56,201 nt of DNA from an uncultured Rickettsiales bacterium (lineage in GTDB: Bacteria > Pseudomonadota > Alphaproteobacteria > Rickettsiales > UBA1997), in the NCBI GenBank assembly GCA_944391075.1, contig CALXSG010000007.1:1-56201 (forward strand), in the 5' to 3' direction. The notes under the pieces are model-generated. The model worked only from the letters and a program-made list of their open reading frames with translations. It was not told the DNA's origin and did not search any database. A program made the translations under genes and the position numbers. Positions within the stretch are counted from its first letter, which is position 1. Each line of letters begins with the position of its first letter. Shown here in pieces: positions 7,727 through 16,307 of this stretch.

Positions 7727-8105
7727 TTGTAAAATTTAATTCACCTTTCCATAGTGTGTTATTATTTTCTAATAAAATATTAGCTTCATTAAAAATTATA
7801 TCTATAATTTTTAAATTTTTTGTAGATAAATTATTCATGTTTTTAAAAATATTTTTAATTTCTTCAATGAGATTAACAACATAAATACTAGTAGTATTTT
7901 TATCATAAATATTTATACTAAGGCCACAAGAATATATTTTTGAAGAATATGTTGAACAATCCTTAATAATATTGATAAAATAAAAAATATATGGTAATTC
8001 TTGATTTTTATCAATATAATTAAATACACCATTTAATTTTAAAAAATTATCACTGGTTTGATTATTTAAACAATTTAAAATAGCTTTTTGTAAATTATCT
8101 ATCAT
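7701..8105 (-). CDS. Possible DUF3168 phage/GTA tail-completion protein
   Basis: A 134-aa protein with the order typical of the DUF3168 family (tail completion protein of phages and gene-transfer agents). An N-terminal helix (LQKAILNCLNNQ) is followed by a short linker, ELPYIFYFINI placed like the LPYV(V/T)Y strand, a SCGLSINIYDKN strand like the family's hydrophobic strand, then a helix (YVVNLIEEIKNIFKNM) and a terminal strand pair. Identity is low and the match rests on pattern, not exact motifs. The DUF2793 gene 4 kb away is also GTA-type. It has overlapping 3' ends with the 69-aa ORF, and no other structural phage gene is adjacent. Confidence 0.45.
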   Translation of the reverse strand: MIDNLQKAILNCLNNQTSDNFLKLNGVFNYIDKNQELPYIFYFINIIKDCSTYSSKIYSCGLSINIYDKNTTSIYVVNLIEEIKNIFKNMNNLSTKNLKIIDIIFNEANILLENNNTLWKGELNFTINFSYFEN

Positions 8106-8164
8106 TATTAAAATATTTTTTATTTCAATTTAAAATAACGATAGATAATTATGGAAGTATTAAA

Positions 8165-9025
8165 TTATTTAAAATTATTTAAGCCCTTTAAAAATTGATT
8201 ATTAGGTGATAAAATAATTTTTGTATTATTATTACTTAAAGAATTTTTGTAGGCATTCATAGTTCTATAAAATTCAAAAAAGGCAGGGTCTTTTGCATAG
8301 GCTTTTGAATATATTTTATTAGCCTCTGCTTCACCTTCACCCATAATAGCTTCTGCTTTTTTCTTAGCATCAGCAATTAAGAATGTTTTTTCTTTATCGG
8401 CGTTGGCTCTAATTTTTTGTGCTGTTTCATCACCTTCTGCTCTAATCTCTTTTGCCTCTCTTTCTCTGTCTGTTTGCATTCTTTTATAAATTGCAACACT
8501 GTTTGCTTCTGGTAAATCGCTTCTTGTAATTCTAACATCTATAACTTCAACCCCAAATTGTTTAGCTTTCTCAGCAACAACATCTTGTATTTTTTCCATA
8601 ACATCACTTCGTTTTTCTGACAATAAACTATTTAAAGGAACTTCACCAATAACTTGTCTTAAACTCGAATCCAATATCGTAGAGAATTTATTATTAAATC
8701 CATTTACATCTCTAACTGTTGTGTAATATAATACAGGATTTACAATTTTATATTTAACAAAGGCATTTATAATAAGTCTTTTTTGATCATATGCAATTAC
8801 CTCTTTATCTTCTGTATTGATTTCCTGAATTCTATTATCAAAATGTAAAACATTTTGTATAAAAGGCATTTTTACATTTAAACCAGGTTCTTTAATAGTC
8901 CTTACGGGTTGACCAAATTGAAATACAACTGCTTGTTCTGTTTGTTCCACAACAAATAACATATTAAATGCAAAAACAATTACTACAATAAGAGCTAAAA
9001 TTGGAAATATAATTTTGTTATTCAT
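8165..9025 (-). CDS. hflC: HflC, SPFH-domain regulator of FtsH
   Basis: A 286-aa protein with one N-terminal membrane segment (about 5-24) and a prohibitin/SPFH domain. It normally forms the HflKC cage around the membrane protease FtsH. Family motifs are clear: VEQTEQAVVFQFG near the membrane, PGLNVKMPF, the Lys/Glu/Ala-rich helix (TDREREAKEIRAEG, then EAIMGEGEAEANKIYSKAY) and DPAFFEFYRTMNAYK near the C-terminus. Its start overlaps the end of the upstream LapA-like gene by 8 bases, so they are coupled. hflK, which normally lies directly upstream of hflC, is absent here. Confidence 0.93.
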   Translation of the reverse strand: MNNKIIFPILALIVVIVFAFNMLFVVEQTEQAVVFQFGQPVRTIKEPGLNVKMPFIQNVLHFDNRIQEINTEDKEVIAYDQKRLIINAFVKYKIVNPVLYYTTVRDVNGFNNKFSTILDSSLRQVIGEVPLNSLLSEKRSDVMEKIQDVVAEKAKQFGVEVIDVRITRSDLPEANSVAIYKRMQTDREREAKEIRAEGDETAQKIRANADKEKTFLIADAKKKAEAIMGEGEAEANKIYSKAYAKDPAFFEFYRTMNAYKNSLSNNNTKIILSPNNQFLKGLNNFK

Positions 9026-9344
9026 TTTCTTTCATACTGTCTTTATTATTCATATTATTTAAATCACTAATTTGTTTTTCAAGCTTATCAACCTTCTTTT
9101 TTTCTTTTGATGCTTCTAAATGTTTTTTTAACAATGATAAACTTGTGGTTGTAATACCTGTCAAAAAACCAAAGGCAAAACATAAAATAATTAGTAAAAA
9201 TAACCTAATTTCCATTACAAAATTAAGAGGGAATATATCAAAATTAATTTTTACTGGTTGACTATTCATAATTGAAAAAAATACTATGAAAAGTATTAGC
9301 AAAAATAGAAGTATAATTTTGATAATGCTTAAAATTTTATTCAT
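9018..9344 (-). CDS. LapA/DUF1049-type membrane protein
   Basis: A 108-aa protein with two N-terminal transmembrane segments (about 5-27 and 46-68) joined by a short loop containing SMNSQPVKINFDIFPLNF, then a cytosolic coiled coil (residues 75-98, KKKVDKLEKQISDLNNM). This is the layout and loop sequence of the LapA (lipopolysaccharide assembly protein A, DUF1049) family, which in E. coli helps control LPS synthesis together with FtsH. Here it overlaps hflC, an FtsH regulator, by 8 bases. That linkage fits a shared role in FtsH-dependent envelope control. Confidence 0.7.
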   Translation of the reverse strand: MNKILSIIKIILLFLLILFIVFFSIMNSQPVKINFDIFPLNFVMEIRLFLLIILCFAFGFLTGITTTSLSLLKKHLEASKEKKKVDKLEKQISDLNNMNNKDSMKENE

Positions 9345-10080
9345 ATTTTAAAAATTTAACACAATTTATTAGACTATAACTAAAAATATTTTAAAATCAA
9401 CTAGAATTTTGAATAAAATACTTATCAATTTTAATACCTTCATTTTAAATTTACTTTATTAATATATAATAAATAATATTTAAATTATTTTTGTCTTTTA
9501 AATAGTGAAATAGTAATTATTATTAATGTCTACTTGAAGTAGTTATTTGTTTAATTTTGATAATAAAATATATTAAAATGTTCATATTTTTGTTTTTTAA
9601 TAAATTATAAATATAAAACAATTATATTTTGCATTTATGTATTATTTTAGAAATAATATATGATATAGATCTAGTAATTAATTTTATTTTAATTAAATAG
9701 CTTATGAATAAATTATTATATTTATTTTTAGTTTAGATAAATCTTTTATAAGTTAAATAAATAAAAATAACATATATTAAGTTTGACTAAACAAAATACA
9801 AGACTAAAAATAATACATTATCATGACTATTTCAATTATTAAACAGCAAACATTAGTTAAGTAAAATGAATATACATTACTATAATAACAATATCAAGCA
9901 CTATATAATTATTTATGAATAATAAATAATTATTTTTGGATAGTAAAACATAAGTATCACAACTTAATAGCAGTAACACTAAACTTCCTATATATTATAT
10001 ACTAATATATATTTAATATTAATAATTAATAAAAATCATTAAAGAAAGCAAAGCATTATTATCTAGATTAATAATTTTCT
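9345..10080. other. Gene-free region of about 735 bp
   Basis: No credible ORF was found on either strand. The sequence is very AT-rich and both strands are dense in stops. The only notable structure is a 12-base inverted repeat at 9905-9933. I see no tRNA, repeat array or recognisable pseudogene. It may hold a small RNA or be decayed sequence. It is the longest non-coding stretch of the window. Confidence 0.6.
9905..9938 (+). terminator. Hairpin with T tract, possible terminator of an unseen transcript
   Basis: ATAATTATTTAT (9905-9916), loop GAATA, ATAAATAATTAT (9922-9933), followed by further T residues. This is a perfect 12-bp all-AT stem. It lies in the long gene-free region with no upstream plus-strand gene, so it could end a small RNA. 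It could equally be chance in AT-rich DNA. Confidence 0.25.
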
Positions 10081-10359
10081 TTAAAGTGAATGCATATCAT
10101 CCATAGCTTCTTCTATATTTTCTCGTATCTTTGATGATGATTGTACTTCGAGCATAGATTGAGCTTTACTTGTATCTGTAGATACACCTGGAAAGATACG
10201 TTCATTCCATGGCTGTGGTTTATATTCTTTATTCTCCATTTTTGCTATTGTTTTCTCAACCTTTTTTTGTAATTCGTCCTCGTTTTTTTGTGATTTTATA
10301 TAGAATTTGCCAAATGTTTTTGTAAGTAAAGTTTTTGTATTTTTAGTATCTTTATCCAT
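10081..10359 (-). CDS. Small hydrophilic hypothetical protein, 92 aa
   Basis: A soluble, charged protein with an N-terminal Lys/Thr-rich segment, a predicted helix (EDELQKKVEKTIAKMENK, about 27-45), a central PQPWNERIFPGVS segment and an acidic C-terminal helix ending DDMHSL. It has no transmembrane segment or known motif. The start is supported by the strongest Shine-Dalgarno of the window (GGAGG, 6 bases before the ATG), which is more consensus-like than the usual AAGGA here. It stands alone between the gene-free region and the deaminase gene. I do not recognise a family. Confidence 0.6.
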   Translation of the reverse strand: MDKDTKNTKTLLTKTFGKFYIKSQKNEDELQKKVEKTIAKMENKEYKPQPWNERIFPGVSTDTSKAQSMLEVQSSSKIRENIEEAMDDMHSL

Positions 10360-10532
10360 ATTAAACCTCCATACTTAATTGAACATATTATTTATTATAA
10401 TATAATAAATATATATAAGTCTAATAAAGAAAAATTAACTGTCAACCTCATATTTAATTTTCTTGATCTTAAATAAATAGCATAAATTATTATAATTTAA
10501 TTTGTTTTTTAGTGATATTTATATTAAATTTA

Positions 10533-10991
10533 TTATAATATATCATTCTCAAAACTTGTACCATTTATATTTCTATGAATAACGCCACTAGCTTTCATCA
10601 TTCTAATGATTGCGTTTCTTCTATCTTCATCTATAAATTTACCCTTTGTAGATGCGTTTTTATAAATGACTTCTTTAACACCGCATGCAACAAGATGTTT
10701 GAAACAATTATCGCAACTTGCATGCGTTACATAAACTGTACAGTCCTTAAAGGGTTGTTGAGTGTGGACTAATGCATTCATTTCTGCATGTACAGATAAT
10801 AAATATCTTGCGGGTTTCAGATAAGACATATATGGAGAATCATTGCCTACGATATAATAATTAAAGCCCTTTGATACAATTTCTCCATCTTTATTTACAA
10901 CTACACAACCAACATGTGTACCAATTTCTTTTGAATTATTAGCAACTTCTTCTGCTAAACTCATAAAATATTCATCGTCTTTTTTTTGCAT
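10533..10991 (-). CDS. dCMP deaminase-like zinc deaminase
   Basis: A 152-aa member of the cytidine/deoxycytidylate deaminase fold, probably converting dCMP to dUMP for thymidylate synthesis. HAE (H68, E70) supplies a zinc ligand and the proton shuttle, and SCDNC (C93, C96) the other ligands. The usual Pro before the first Cys of PCxxC is Ser here. I chose the ATG at 10991 (MQKKDDEYFM, the family-like N-terminus). A GTG at 11021 would add 10 residues but lies inside a perfect palindrome and gives an atypical N-terminus. The enzyme is close in length to dCMP deaminases. A broader cytosine or riboflavin-type deaminase specificity cannot be excluded. Confidence 0.78.
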   Translation of the reverse strand: MQKKDDEYFMSLAEEVANNSKEIGTHVGCVVVNKDGEIVSKGFNYYIVGNDSPYMSYLKPARYLLSVHAEMNALVHTQQPFKDCTVYVTHASCDNCFKHLVACGVKEVIYKNASTKGKFIDEDRRNAIIRMMKASGVIHRNINGTSFENDIL

Positions 10992-11015
10992 AATCTTAAA
11001 TTTTTTGTGAAAACA

Positions 11016-11039
11016 ATTCACCCATAATTATGGGTGAAT
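11016..11039 (-). terminator. Perfect 24-base palindrome between ppa and the deaminase gene
   Basis: Twelve bases (ATTCACCCATAA) are followed directly by their exact reverse complement, with a GC-richer core (CACCC/GGGTG) than the surroundings. It lies 25 bases past the ppa stop and 25 before the deaminase ATG. Read from ppa it is a strong hairpin but is followed by only a short T run (TTGTTTTC), so it could be an intrinsic terminator, an mRNA-stabilising hairpin or a dimeric operator. Confidence 0.5.
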
Positions 11040-11063
11040 ATAAAATAATAAAATAATAAAAAA

Positions 11064-11591
11064 TTATTTTTTAGCTCTTTCAACAGCTTCATTCATAATT
11101 TTTTTAGCATCAGCTGCATCTTTGAAGCCTGTAATTTTAACCCATTTTCCTTTTTCTAAATCTTTATAATGTTCAAAGAAATGTTTAATTTTGTTTAAAA
11201 GAACTTCTGGAATATCTTTTAATTCGTTGTAATGTGAATATTCAGAATTCATTTTAACAGTAGGTACAGCAAGTAATTTTTCATCCATACCTTTTTCATC
11301 TTCCATAACTAAAACACCAATAAGTTTTGAAGGAATAACACTTCCTGGTTGAATTGGAAATTCTGCGATAACTAAAACATCAACTGGGTCTCCATCTTCT
11401 GATAATGTATTAGGAACAAAACCATAACTGCAAGGGTAGTGCATAGGTGTAGCAACAAATCTATCAACAAATAAAACACCGCTTTCTTTATCTAATTCAT
11501 ATTTAACAGGTAATGCATTTGCTGAATTTTCAATAAATACATTAACTTCATCAGGAACTTTTTTTCCCATTGATATATTTTTTATATTCAT
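11064..11591 (-). CDS. ppa: Inorganic pyrophosphatase, family I
   Basis: A 175-aa soluble enzyme hydrolysing pyrophosphate to phosphate, which drives biosynthetic reactions. Family I hallmarks are in place: FVDRFVATPMHYPCSYGFVPNT, the metal-binding signature DGDPVDVLV and the C-terminal HYKDLEKGKWVKITGF. The length matches bacterial hexameric PPases. The ATG start gives the standard N-terminus. It is monocistronic or weakly coupled to the downstream deaminase through the palindrome at 11016-11039. Confidence 0.95.
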   Translation of the reverse strand: MNIKNISMGKKVPDEVNVFIENSANALPVKYELDKESGVLFVDRFVATPMHYPCSYGFVPNTLSEDGDPVDVLVIAEFPIQPGSVIPSKLIGVLVMEDEKGMDEKLLAVPTVKMNSEYSHYNELKDIPEVLLNKIKHFFEHYKDLEKGKWVKITGFKDAADAKKIMNEAVERAKK

Positions 11592-11699
11592 ATTATTTCT
11601 TTAAAATTATTTATATTTTAATTAATACAATATTATTTTTTATTTTCAAGATATTTAAATCTTTAATTAATTATAAATTAATTAAATAGAATAAATATT

Positions 11700-12191
11700 T
11701 TAATCTCTAAAATTGATAAATTGCAATGGTAATTCTAAATTTAAATCTTTAACAAGTTGAATTGTTGATTGTAAATCGTTTTTACTTTTACCGCTAACTC
11801 TAAGCTCTTGTCCTTGAATTGATGTTTGAACTTTCATTTTTGAGTCTTTAATAGCTTTTGTAATTTTTTTAGCCATCTCTTGTTCTATACCTTCTTTGAT
11901 TTTAATGGTTTGTCTAAGAGAATTTCCACTAGCTTTTTCAGGAGTTTGAAAATCTAAGGCCTTTGTGTCTAATTTTCTTTTTACAAAACAACCTTTTAAT
12001 GATGATTGTATTTGATCCAATGCATAATCACTTTCAGCTGTGGCGATCATATGTTTTTCTTTTTTGTCAAGTTCTAAACTCCATTTAACATTTTTAAAAT
12101 CATATCTATTTCCAATTTCTCTTTGAACACCATTAATAGCATTCAAAACTTCTTGGTAATCTATTTGTGAAACTATATCAAAACTTGGCAT
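11700..12191 (-). CDS. yajQ: YajQ-family nucleotide-binding protein
   Basis: A 163-aa protein with the characteristic YajQ N-terminus (MPSFDIVSQIDYQEVLNAIN), then RYDFKNV, and the ending PLQFINFRD. Members have two ferredoxin-like folds and bind nucleotides or RNA; a Xanthomonas member binds cyclic di-GMP. The start is the ATG at 12191. A TTG two codons upstream only adds an atypical Met-His. It is a single gene, divergent from the DUF2793 gene. Confidence 0.93.
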   Translation of the reverse strand: MPSFDIVSQIDYQEVLNAINGVQREIGNRYDFKNVKWSLELDKKEKHMIATAESDYALDQIQSSLKGCFVKRKLDTKALDFQTPEKASGNSLRQTIKIKEGIEQEMAKKITKAIKDSKMKVQTSIQGQELRVSGKSKNDLQSTIQLVKDLNLELPLQFINFRD

Positions 12192-12332
12192 ATGCAATTA
12201 AAATTATTATTCTAATCAAATTATATAAAAGAAATATTATTTTGCAAATAATAATATTATATATTTTATTAAATATTATACTTCCATAAATTATTTATAG
12301 CTAAACAATTAAGAAAAATAATTTTTTATTTT

Positions 12333-13421
12333 ATGGAAGAAACTACAAACTTAAAATTGCCACTTCTTGTGCCTAATCAATCTCAAAAAGAGATAACACA
12401 CAATGAAGCTTTAATTATAATTGATAATTTAATGAATAATGGTGTTAAAGATAAAGATTTAACTACACCACCTGAAAATCCTTCTCAAAACGATTTATAT
12501 ATTGTTGGAGTAGGGGCTACTGGTGAATGGGTAGGTAAAGATAATCAACTTGCTTTTTATGATAATGGCTGGAGATTTTGTCAAGCAAGGCAAGGAACAA
12601 AATATTGGGTAATTGATGAAAATTGTATTTATGTGTTTAATATGACTAGTTGGAGTAAGTTTAGTGGTGGTGAAGGTGGTGGAAGTAGTGGAAGTGGTGA
12701 AGGTGGGGCGACTTCTTTATCTCAATTAGATGATGTTTCATTAAATTCAATTTCGCAAGACGATATATTAAAATTTAGCAATGGAGTTTTTACAAACTCA
12801 AAAGAATTAAATAATTTGACAGGTTTAGGCATTAATTGTGAATGTGATAATGATAATAAATTAGCAATAAAAAGCAATTATGTTTTATTTGATAATAATG
12901 GCGGAGATTCAAAAATTAAAGCTAATAAATCAACAACAACACAAACAGCAAGTCATTTATTTCAAGATAATTATAGTGGAAGAGCAGAGTTTGGATTAAT
13001 TGGAAATGATGACTTTTCTTTAAAAGTTTCAAGTGATGGAAGTGAATGGAAAGAAGCTTTTGTAGTTGATAAAGCTACTGGAAATATTGATTTTAAACAA
13101 AATTTAACCCTAAATAATAAAAATGTTAGTTCTTTTTCATTTCCAAGCTCTACATATATTAATTTGACAGTATTAGATAGCGGTTTATCGTATACAGCTC
13201 CTGCTGATGGTTGGTATTTTGCATTAATTAGTGCACAAGCTAATAAAAATGTGGATTTAAGAAATCAAACAACTGGTATGATGCAATTATTACCAAGTTC
13301 TTCAAGTACAGCAATAGCTGTATATTTACCCGCAAATAAAAATGATATCATTCAATTATCTTATTTAAATGGAACTGTATTTGAATATTTTAGATTTATT
13401 TATAACAATTTTACAATATAA
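12333..13421 (+). CDS. DUF2793 spike/fibre protein of GTA or prophage type
   Basis: A 362-aa protein. Residues about 5-110 match the DUF2793 pattern: LKLPLLVPNQSQKEITHNEAL, DKDLTTPPENPSQNDLYIVG, ATGEWVGKDNQLAFYDNGWRF and VIDENCIYVFN. A Gly/Ser hinge (GGGEGGGSSGSGEGG) joins this to a beta-rich C-terminal region; the last ~95 residues resemble a tail-fibre or C1q-like head (DSGLSYTAPADGWYFALISAQA). DUF2793 proteins are spike or fibre components linked to alphaproteobacterial gene-transfer agents and prophages. No capsid, portal or terminase gene is nearby, so this is a dispersed or domesticated virion gene. It is followed 12 bases later by a small partner gene. Confidence 0.8.
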   Translation: MEETTNLKLPLLVPNQSQKEITHNEALIIIDNLMNNGVKDKDLTTPPENPSQNDLYIVGVGATGEWVGKDNQLAFYDNGWRFCQARQGTKYWVIDENCIYVFNMTSWSKFSGGEGGGSSGSGEGGATSLSQLDDVSLNSISQDDILKFSNGVFTNSKELNNLTGLGINCECDNDNKLAIKSNYVLFDNNGGDSKIKANKSTTTQTASHLFQDNYSGRAEFGLIGNDDFSLKVSSDGSEWKEAFVVDKATGNIDFKQNLTLNNKNVSSFSFPSSTYINLTVLDSGLSYTAPADGWYFALISAQANKNVDLRNQTTGMMQLLPSSSSTAIAVYLPANKNDIIQLSYLNGTVFEYFRFIYNNFTI

Positions 13422-13433
13422 TTGGAGTTTAAT

Positions 13434-13772
13434 ATGTTTATAGAATTAGATGAAAATAACAATATTATAAAAAGTGCTAATTTTAAATTTAATGACCAAG
13501 CTATACAAGTAGATAAAGAGATTATCTATAAAAATGGGAAACATTATTTTGCGGAAGAACAAAATAATATTTTAGAAACAGAAAAAAATCAAAAAATATT
13601 ATTATTAAAACAGAATATTAGTAATAAAATTTTTGATAAATACCCATTAACAAAGCAAATTGATATTATTGCACAAATTGGTGATTATAATAATCAAGAT
13701 CTTGCAGAAATGAAAGCATTTATTAATGATAAAATTTCTCAGTATAAAAGTAAAAAATCATCAATAATTTAA
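13434..13772 (+). CDS. Small partner protein of the DUF2793 gene
   Basis: A 112-aa soluble protein, MFIELDENNNI at the start and a long C-terminal helical part (LLLKQNISNKIFDKYPLTKQ, then DLAEMKAFINDKISQYKS). The start is the ATG at 13434, 6 bases after a GGAG Shine-Dalgarno that overlaps the end of the upstream gene. A TTG at 13422 also opens this frame but lacks support. Layout (short beta N-terminus, helical C-terminus, placed right after a fibre gene) resembles tail-fibre assembly or fibre-associated proteins of phages. The function is inferred from position only. Confidence 0.65.
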   Translation: MFIELDENNNIIKSANFKFNDQAIQVDKEIIYKNGKHYFAEEQNNILETEKNQKILLLKQNISNKIFDKYPLTKQIDIIAQIGDYNNQDLAEMKAFINDKISQYKSKKSSII

Positions 13773-13816
13773 TGAATATATAAATAATTAAAATTAATAA
13801 CTATACAGTTTATACT

Positions 13817-13845
13817 AGAAGTTATAATATAAATAACTTCTTTTA
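13817..13845 (+). terminator. Terminator after the DUF2793 operon
   Basis: AGAAGTTAT (13817-13825), 7-base loop, ATAACTTCT (13833-13841), then TTT. It sits 45 bases after the stop of the 112-aa gene and 25 bases before the convergent acyltransferase gene ends. The stem is AT-rich and the T tract short, so confidence is moderate. Confidence 0.5.
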
Positions 13846-13865
13846 AAACAATGTATTTTATTGAT

Positions 13866-14993
13866 TTATTGTGTTTGATTCAGTTTATTTATTAAAATTT
13901 TTTGTATAGGTTTTTCAATCAAAAAATGAGCAAGAACTCCAACAAAAATACATAAAATGGTAACAGAACTTATAACCAAATAGATATTTTTAGAAGTAAA
14001 TTCTAAAAATTTAATATTGCTGAATAATGTAAATTTAAGATACATTAGTACTAATCCATGCATAACATAGATTGAATATGAACTTTCACCTAAAAATTTA
14101 GATAATCTATTGTTTGTTATTGTTGATAAAATACCTCTTTGATTTAAAAATAAATAAAACAACACTAAAAAAAATATTATAAAAATAAAATTATTATTAA
14201 AAGAAAATTTTCTTAAAAGCATATTATTAATTAAAAAAATCAATATATAAACTTCAAGAATAGAATTTATAAAATATTCAAATTTTGATATTTTTTCTTC
14301 CCTTTTATGTTTTTCATAAAACATTGCAAAAAAATAACCAATACCAAAAGAAGCAAGACCTCTAATAAAATTATAATTAATCAATATTGAAAAATCACTA
14401 TTTATAAATCTATTTCTTTCTATAACGCAATTTATAGAAAACAAAGTAATTACAAAAATAAAGACATTTTTTGTATTTTCTTTGAAATTTTTTGTTATAT
14501 AAAAATACAACATATGCAACCAGAATATTATTGGTACAAACCAATTATAATCAAAATCTATGCCTTTAACAGAATTAGAACCGATATTTTGTATAATACC
14601 TTGTAATAAAAGTAAACGAAAAATATCAGAATATTTTCCTATCTCTCCCCAATTAGTAATAGATAGTGTAATAATCATTGTAAAATAAAAGAAGAAAAAT
14701 AAAGGATATAATCTTATTAGCTTTATCTTAAAATATTTTGATAAAGATAATTCTTTTTTCGTTGAATAAAAGAAAAAACCTGATATTATGAAAAAAAATT
14801 CAACGACAAGACCAAGTCTACCTGCGGCAACTATGTTACATATATTTTTATATGTTTCTATTCCTGCGATATAAAATTGACCATTATTAACATTTATAGA
14901 ATTAAAAATTCCAAACCAACCAAAAATATGACAAAATAATACGCCTATTATTAAAATAAATCTAAAAAATTCTACACTTAAATTTTTATTCAT
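13866..14993 (-). CDS. Acyltransferase 3 (OafA/YrhL-like) membrane protein
   Basis: A 375-aa integral membrane protein with about ten transmembrane segments. Family motifs are visible: SVEFFRFILIIGVLFCHIFG at the N-terminus (catalytic-type His in FCH), RLGLVVEFFFIISGFFFY, FKIKLIRLYPLFFF and SSYSIYVMHGLVL near the C-terminus. It probably transfers acetyl or another acyl group to a sugar of LPS O-antigen, capsule or a glycolipid. Its start overlaps the stop of the upstream glycosyltransferase gene by 4 bases, so it is the last gene of the minus-strand glycan operon. Acyl donor and sugar acceptor are unknown. Confidence 0.88.
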   Translation of the reverse strand: MNKNLSVEFFRFILIIGVLFCHIFGWFGIFNSINVNNGQFYIAGIETYKNICNIVAAGRLGLVVEFFFIISGFFFYSTKKELSLSKYFKIKLIRLYPLFFFFYFTMIITLSITNWGEIGKYSDIFRLLLLQGIIQNIGSNSVKGIDFDYNWFVPIIFWLHMLYFYITKNFKENTKNVFIFVITLFSINCVIERNRFINSDFSILINYNFIRGLASFGIGYFFAMFYEKHKREEKISKFEYFINSILEVYILIFLINNMLLRKFSFNNNFIFIIFFLVLFYLFLNQRGILSTITNNRLSKFLGESSYSIYVMHGLVLMYLKFTLFSNIKFLEFTSKNIYLVISSVTILCIFVGVLAHFLIEKPIQKILINKLNQTQ

Positions 14994-16294
14994 TTTTTTA
15001 ATAAATTATTAATAATTATATCAACACATTTTTCCCAAGAAAATTTATTTTTTTGTTTTAGGCCTTTTTGTATCAATTCTTTTCTTAAATCTTCATTATA
15101 ATATAAATCTTCAAATGCTTTAATACATGCTTCTTCGTTTTGTGGATCAATCATAATAGCTGCATCACCAACAACTTCTGGTAAAGATGATGTATTTGAT
15201 GTTATAACAGGCACACCGGATGACATTGCTTCTAGTGGAGGCATACCAAAACCTTCATAAAGAGATAAATATGTAAACCAAAGGGAATGAGAGTATAAAA
15301 TATTTAAATCTTCATCATCTATATAGCCTAATTTGACTATTTTATCTTTATACTTATTAATGTTAGTAATTTCTTTTTCAATTTCTGCAATAAAAGTATC
15401 CCAATGTCCACCACCTAAATAAAAATATAAATCATCTATATTATTTTTTTCTATAAATTTAATAAAACATTTCATAGTATGTATTAAACCTTTTCTAGGT
15501 TCAAGCGTACATAAAGAAAAAATATATTTTCCTCTTTTATTTTTAGGAACTTTGTATTTATCAAGAATTTCATTTAATTTATTAATATCATTGATTTGTT
15601 TAAAAGGAATACTTGTTGAAAGTGGAATAACAAACATCTTATTTTCATCTACTTTATCTGCACAATAATGTAGAAAATCTTTTTTAGTATTGTTTGAATT
15701 TGGAAAGCAATATACATCTTTGTCCAATGAATTTACTACTTGAAATACCCAATTATGATCTAAATCAGCAAAAAATTGCGGAAAAATATAAGGTATAGTA
15801 TCGTGCAGTATTATAGCTTTTTTTATATTGTTATTCTTAATATCTTCTGGTATACAATTAACAGGAGAAAAATAAACGTCATAATGCTTAAAAATATCAA
15901 TTGTTTTCAACTTTTTATTATAATAAAATCGTTCTATTTTTAAAAACTTATTTTGAATCTTTTTACCAATTTTATGTATATAACTTATTTTATTTGCTCT
16001 AATTTTTAATTTATTTTTATCTATTTTGTGTTGTATTTTATTATATTTATTTAAATAAATATTATTTAAATTAAAAAATGTCACATTTTTATAATTAGGA
16101 TCTGTATTGAATAAATTTGCAGCATAATCTATCAAACCATTATCTCTTAGATAAAAAGTTAATTTTATATCTTTTCTTTTATTCATTTCTAAAAAGATAT
16201 TATGAGCTACCCAAAACAAACCACTTCTGCAATGATTTTTATTAAAATTGCAAAATAATAAATCTGCATCAAATAAAATTTTAAGTTTCTTCAT
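14990..16294 (-). CDS. GT4-type glycosyltransferase (paralogue A)
   Basis: A 434-aa cytosolic glycosyltransferase with GT-B fold. The C-terminal donor-binding half has [37 protein letters not shown] and the E-x7-E-type motif in [20 protein letters not shown], followed by [19 protein letters not shown]. The N-terminal half is lysine-rich and starts [11 protein letters not shown], with [13 protein letters not shown]. The genes at 19006 and 25324 share this plan, and the 19006 product is near-identical over long C-terminal stretches, so these are paralogues. It is 13 bases downstream of the radical SAM gene and overlaps the acyltransferase gene. The sugar specificity is unknown. Confidence 0.88.
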   Translation of the reverse strand: MKKLKILFDADLLFCNFNKNHCRSGLFWVAHNIFLEMNKRKDIKLTFYLRDNGLIDYAANLFNTDPNYKNVTFFNLNNIYLNKYNKIQHKIDKNKLKIRANKISYIHKIGKKIQNKFLKIERFYYNKKLKTIDIFKHYDVYFSPVNCIPEDIKNNNIKKAIILHDTIPYIFPQFFADLDHNWVFQVVNSLDKDVYCFPNSNNTKKDFLHYCADKVDENKMFVIPLSTSIPFKQINDINKLNEILDKYKVPKNKRGKYIFSLCTLEPRKGLIHTMKCFIKFIEKNNIDDLYFYLGGGHWDTFIAEIEKEITNINKYKDKIVKLGYIDDEDLNILYSHSLWFTYLSLYEGFGMPPLEAMSSGVPVITSNTSSLPEVVGDAAIMIDPQNEEACIKAFEDLYYNEDLRKELIQKGLKQKNKFSWEKCVDIIINNLLKK

Positions 16295-16307
16295 ATTAAT
16301 AGAATTA

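Noticed and set aside
13422-13433. TTG start extending the DUF2793 partner by four residues
   Set aside because: It coincides with the GGAG Shine-Dalgarno of the ATG at 13434.
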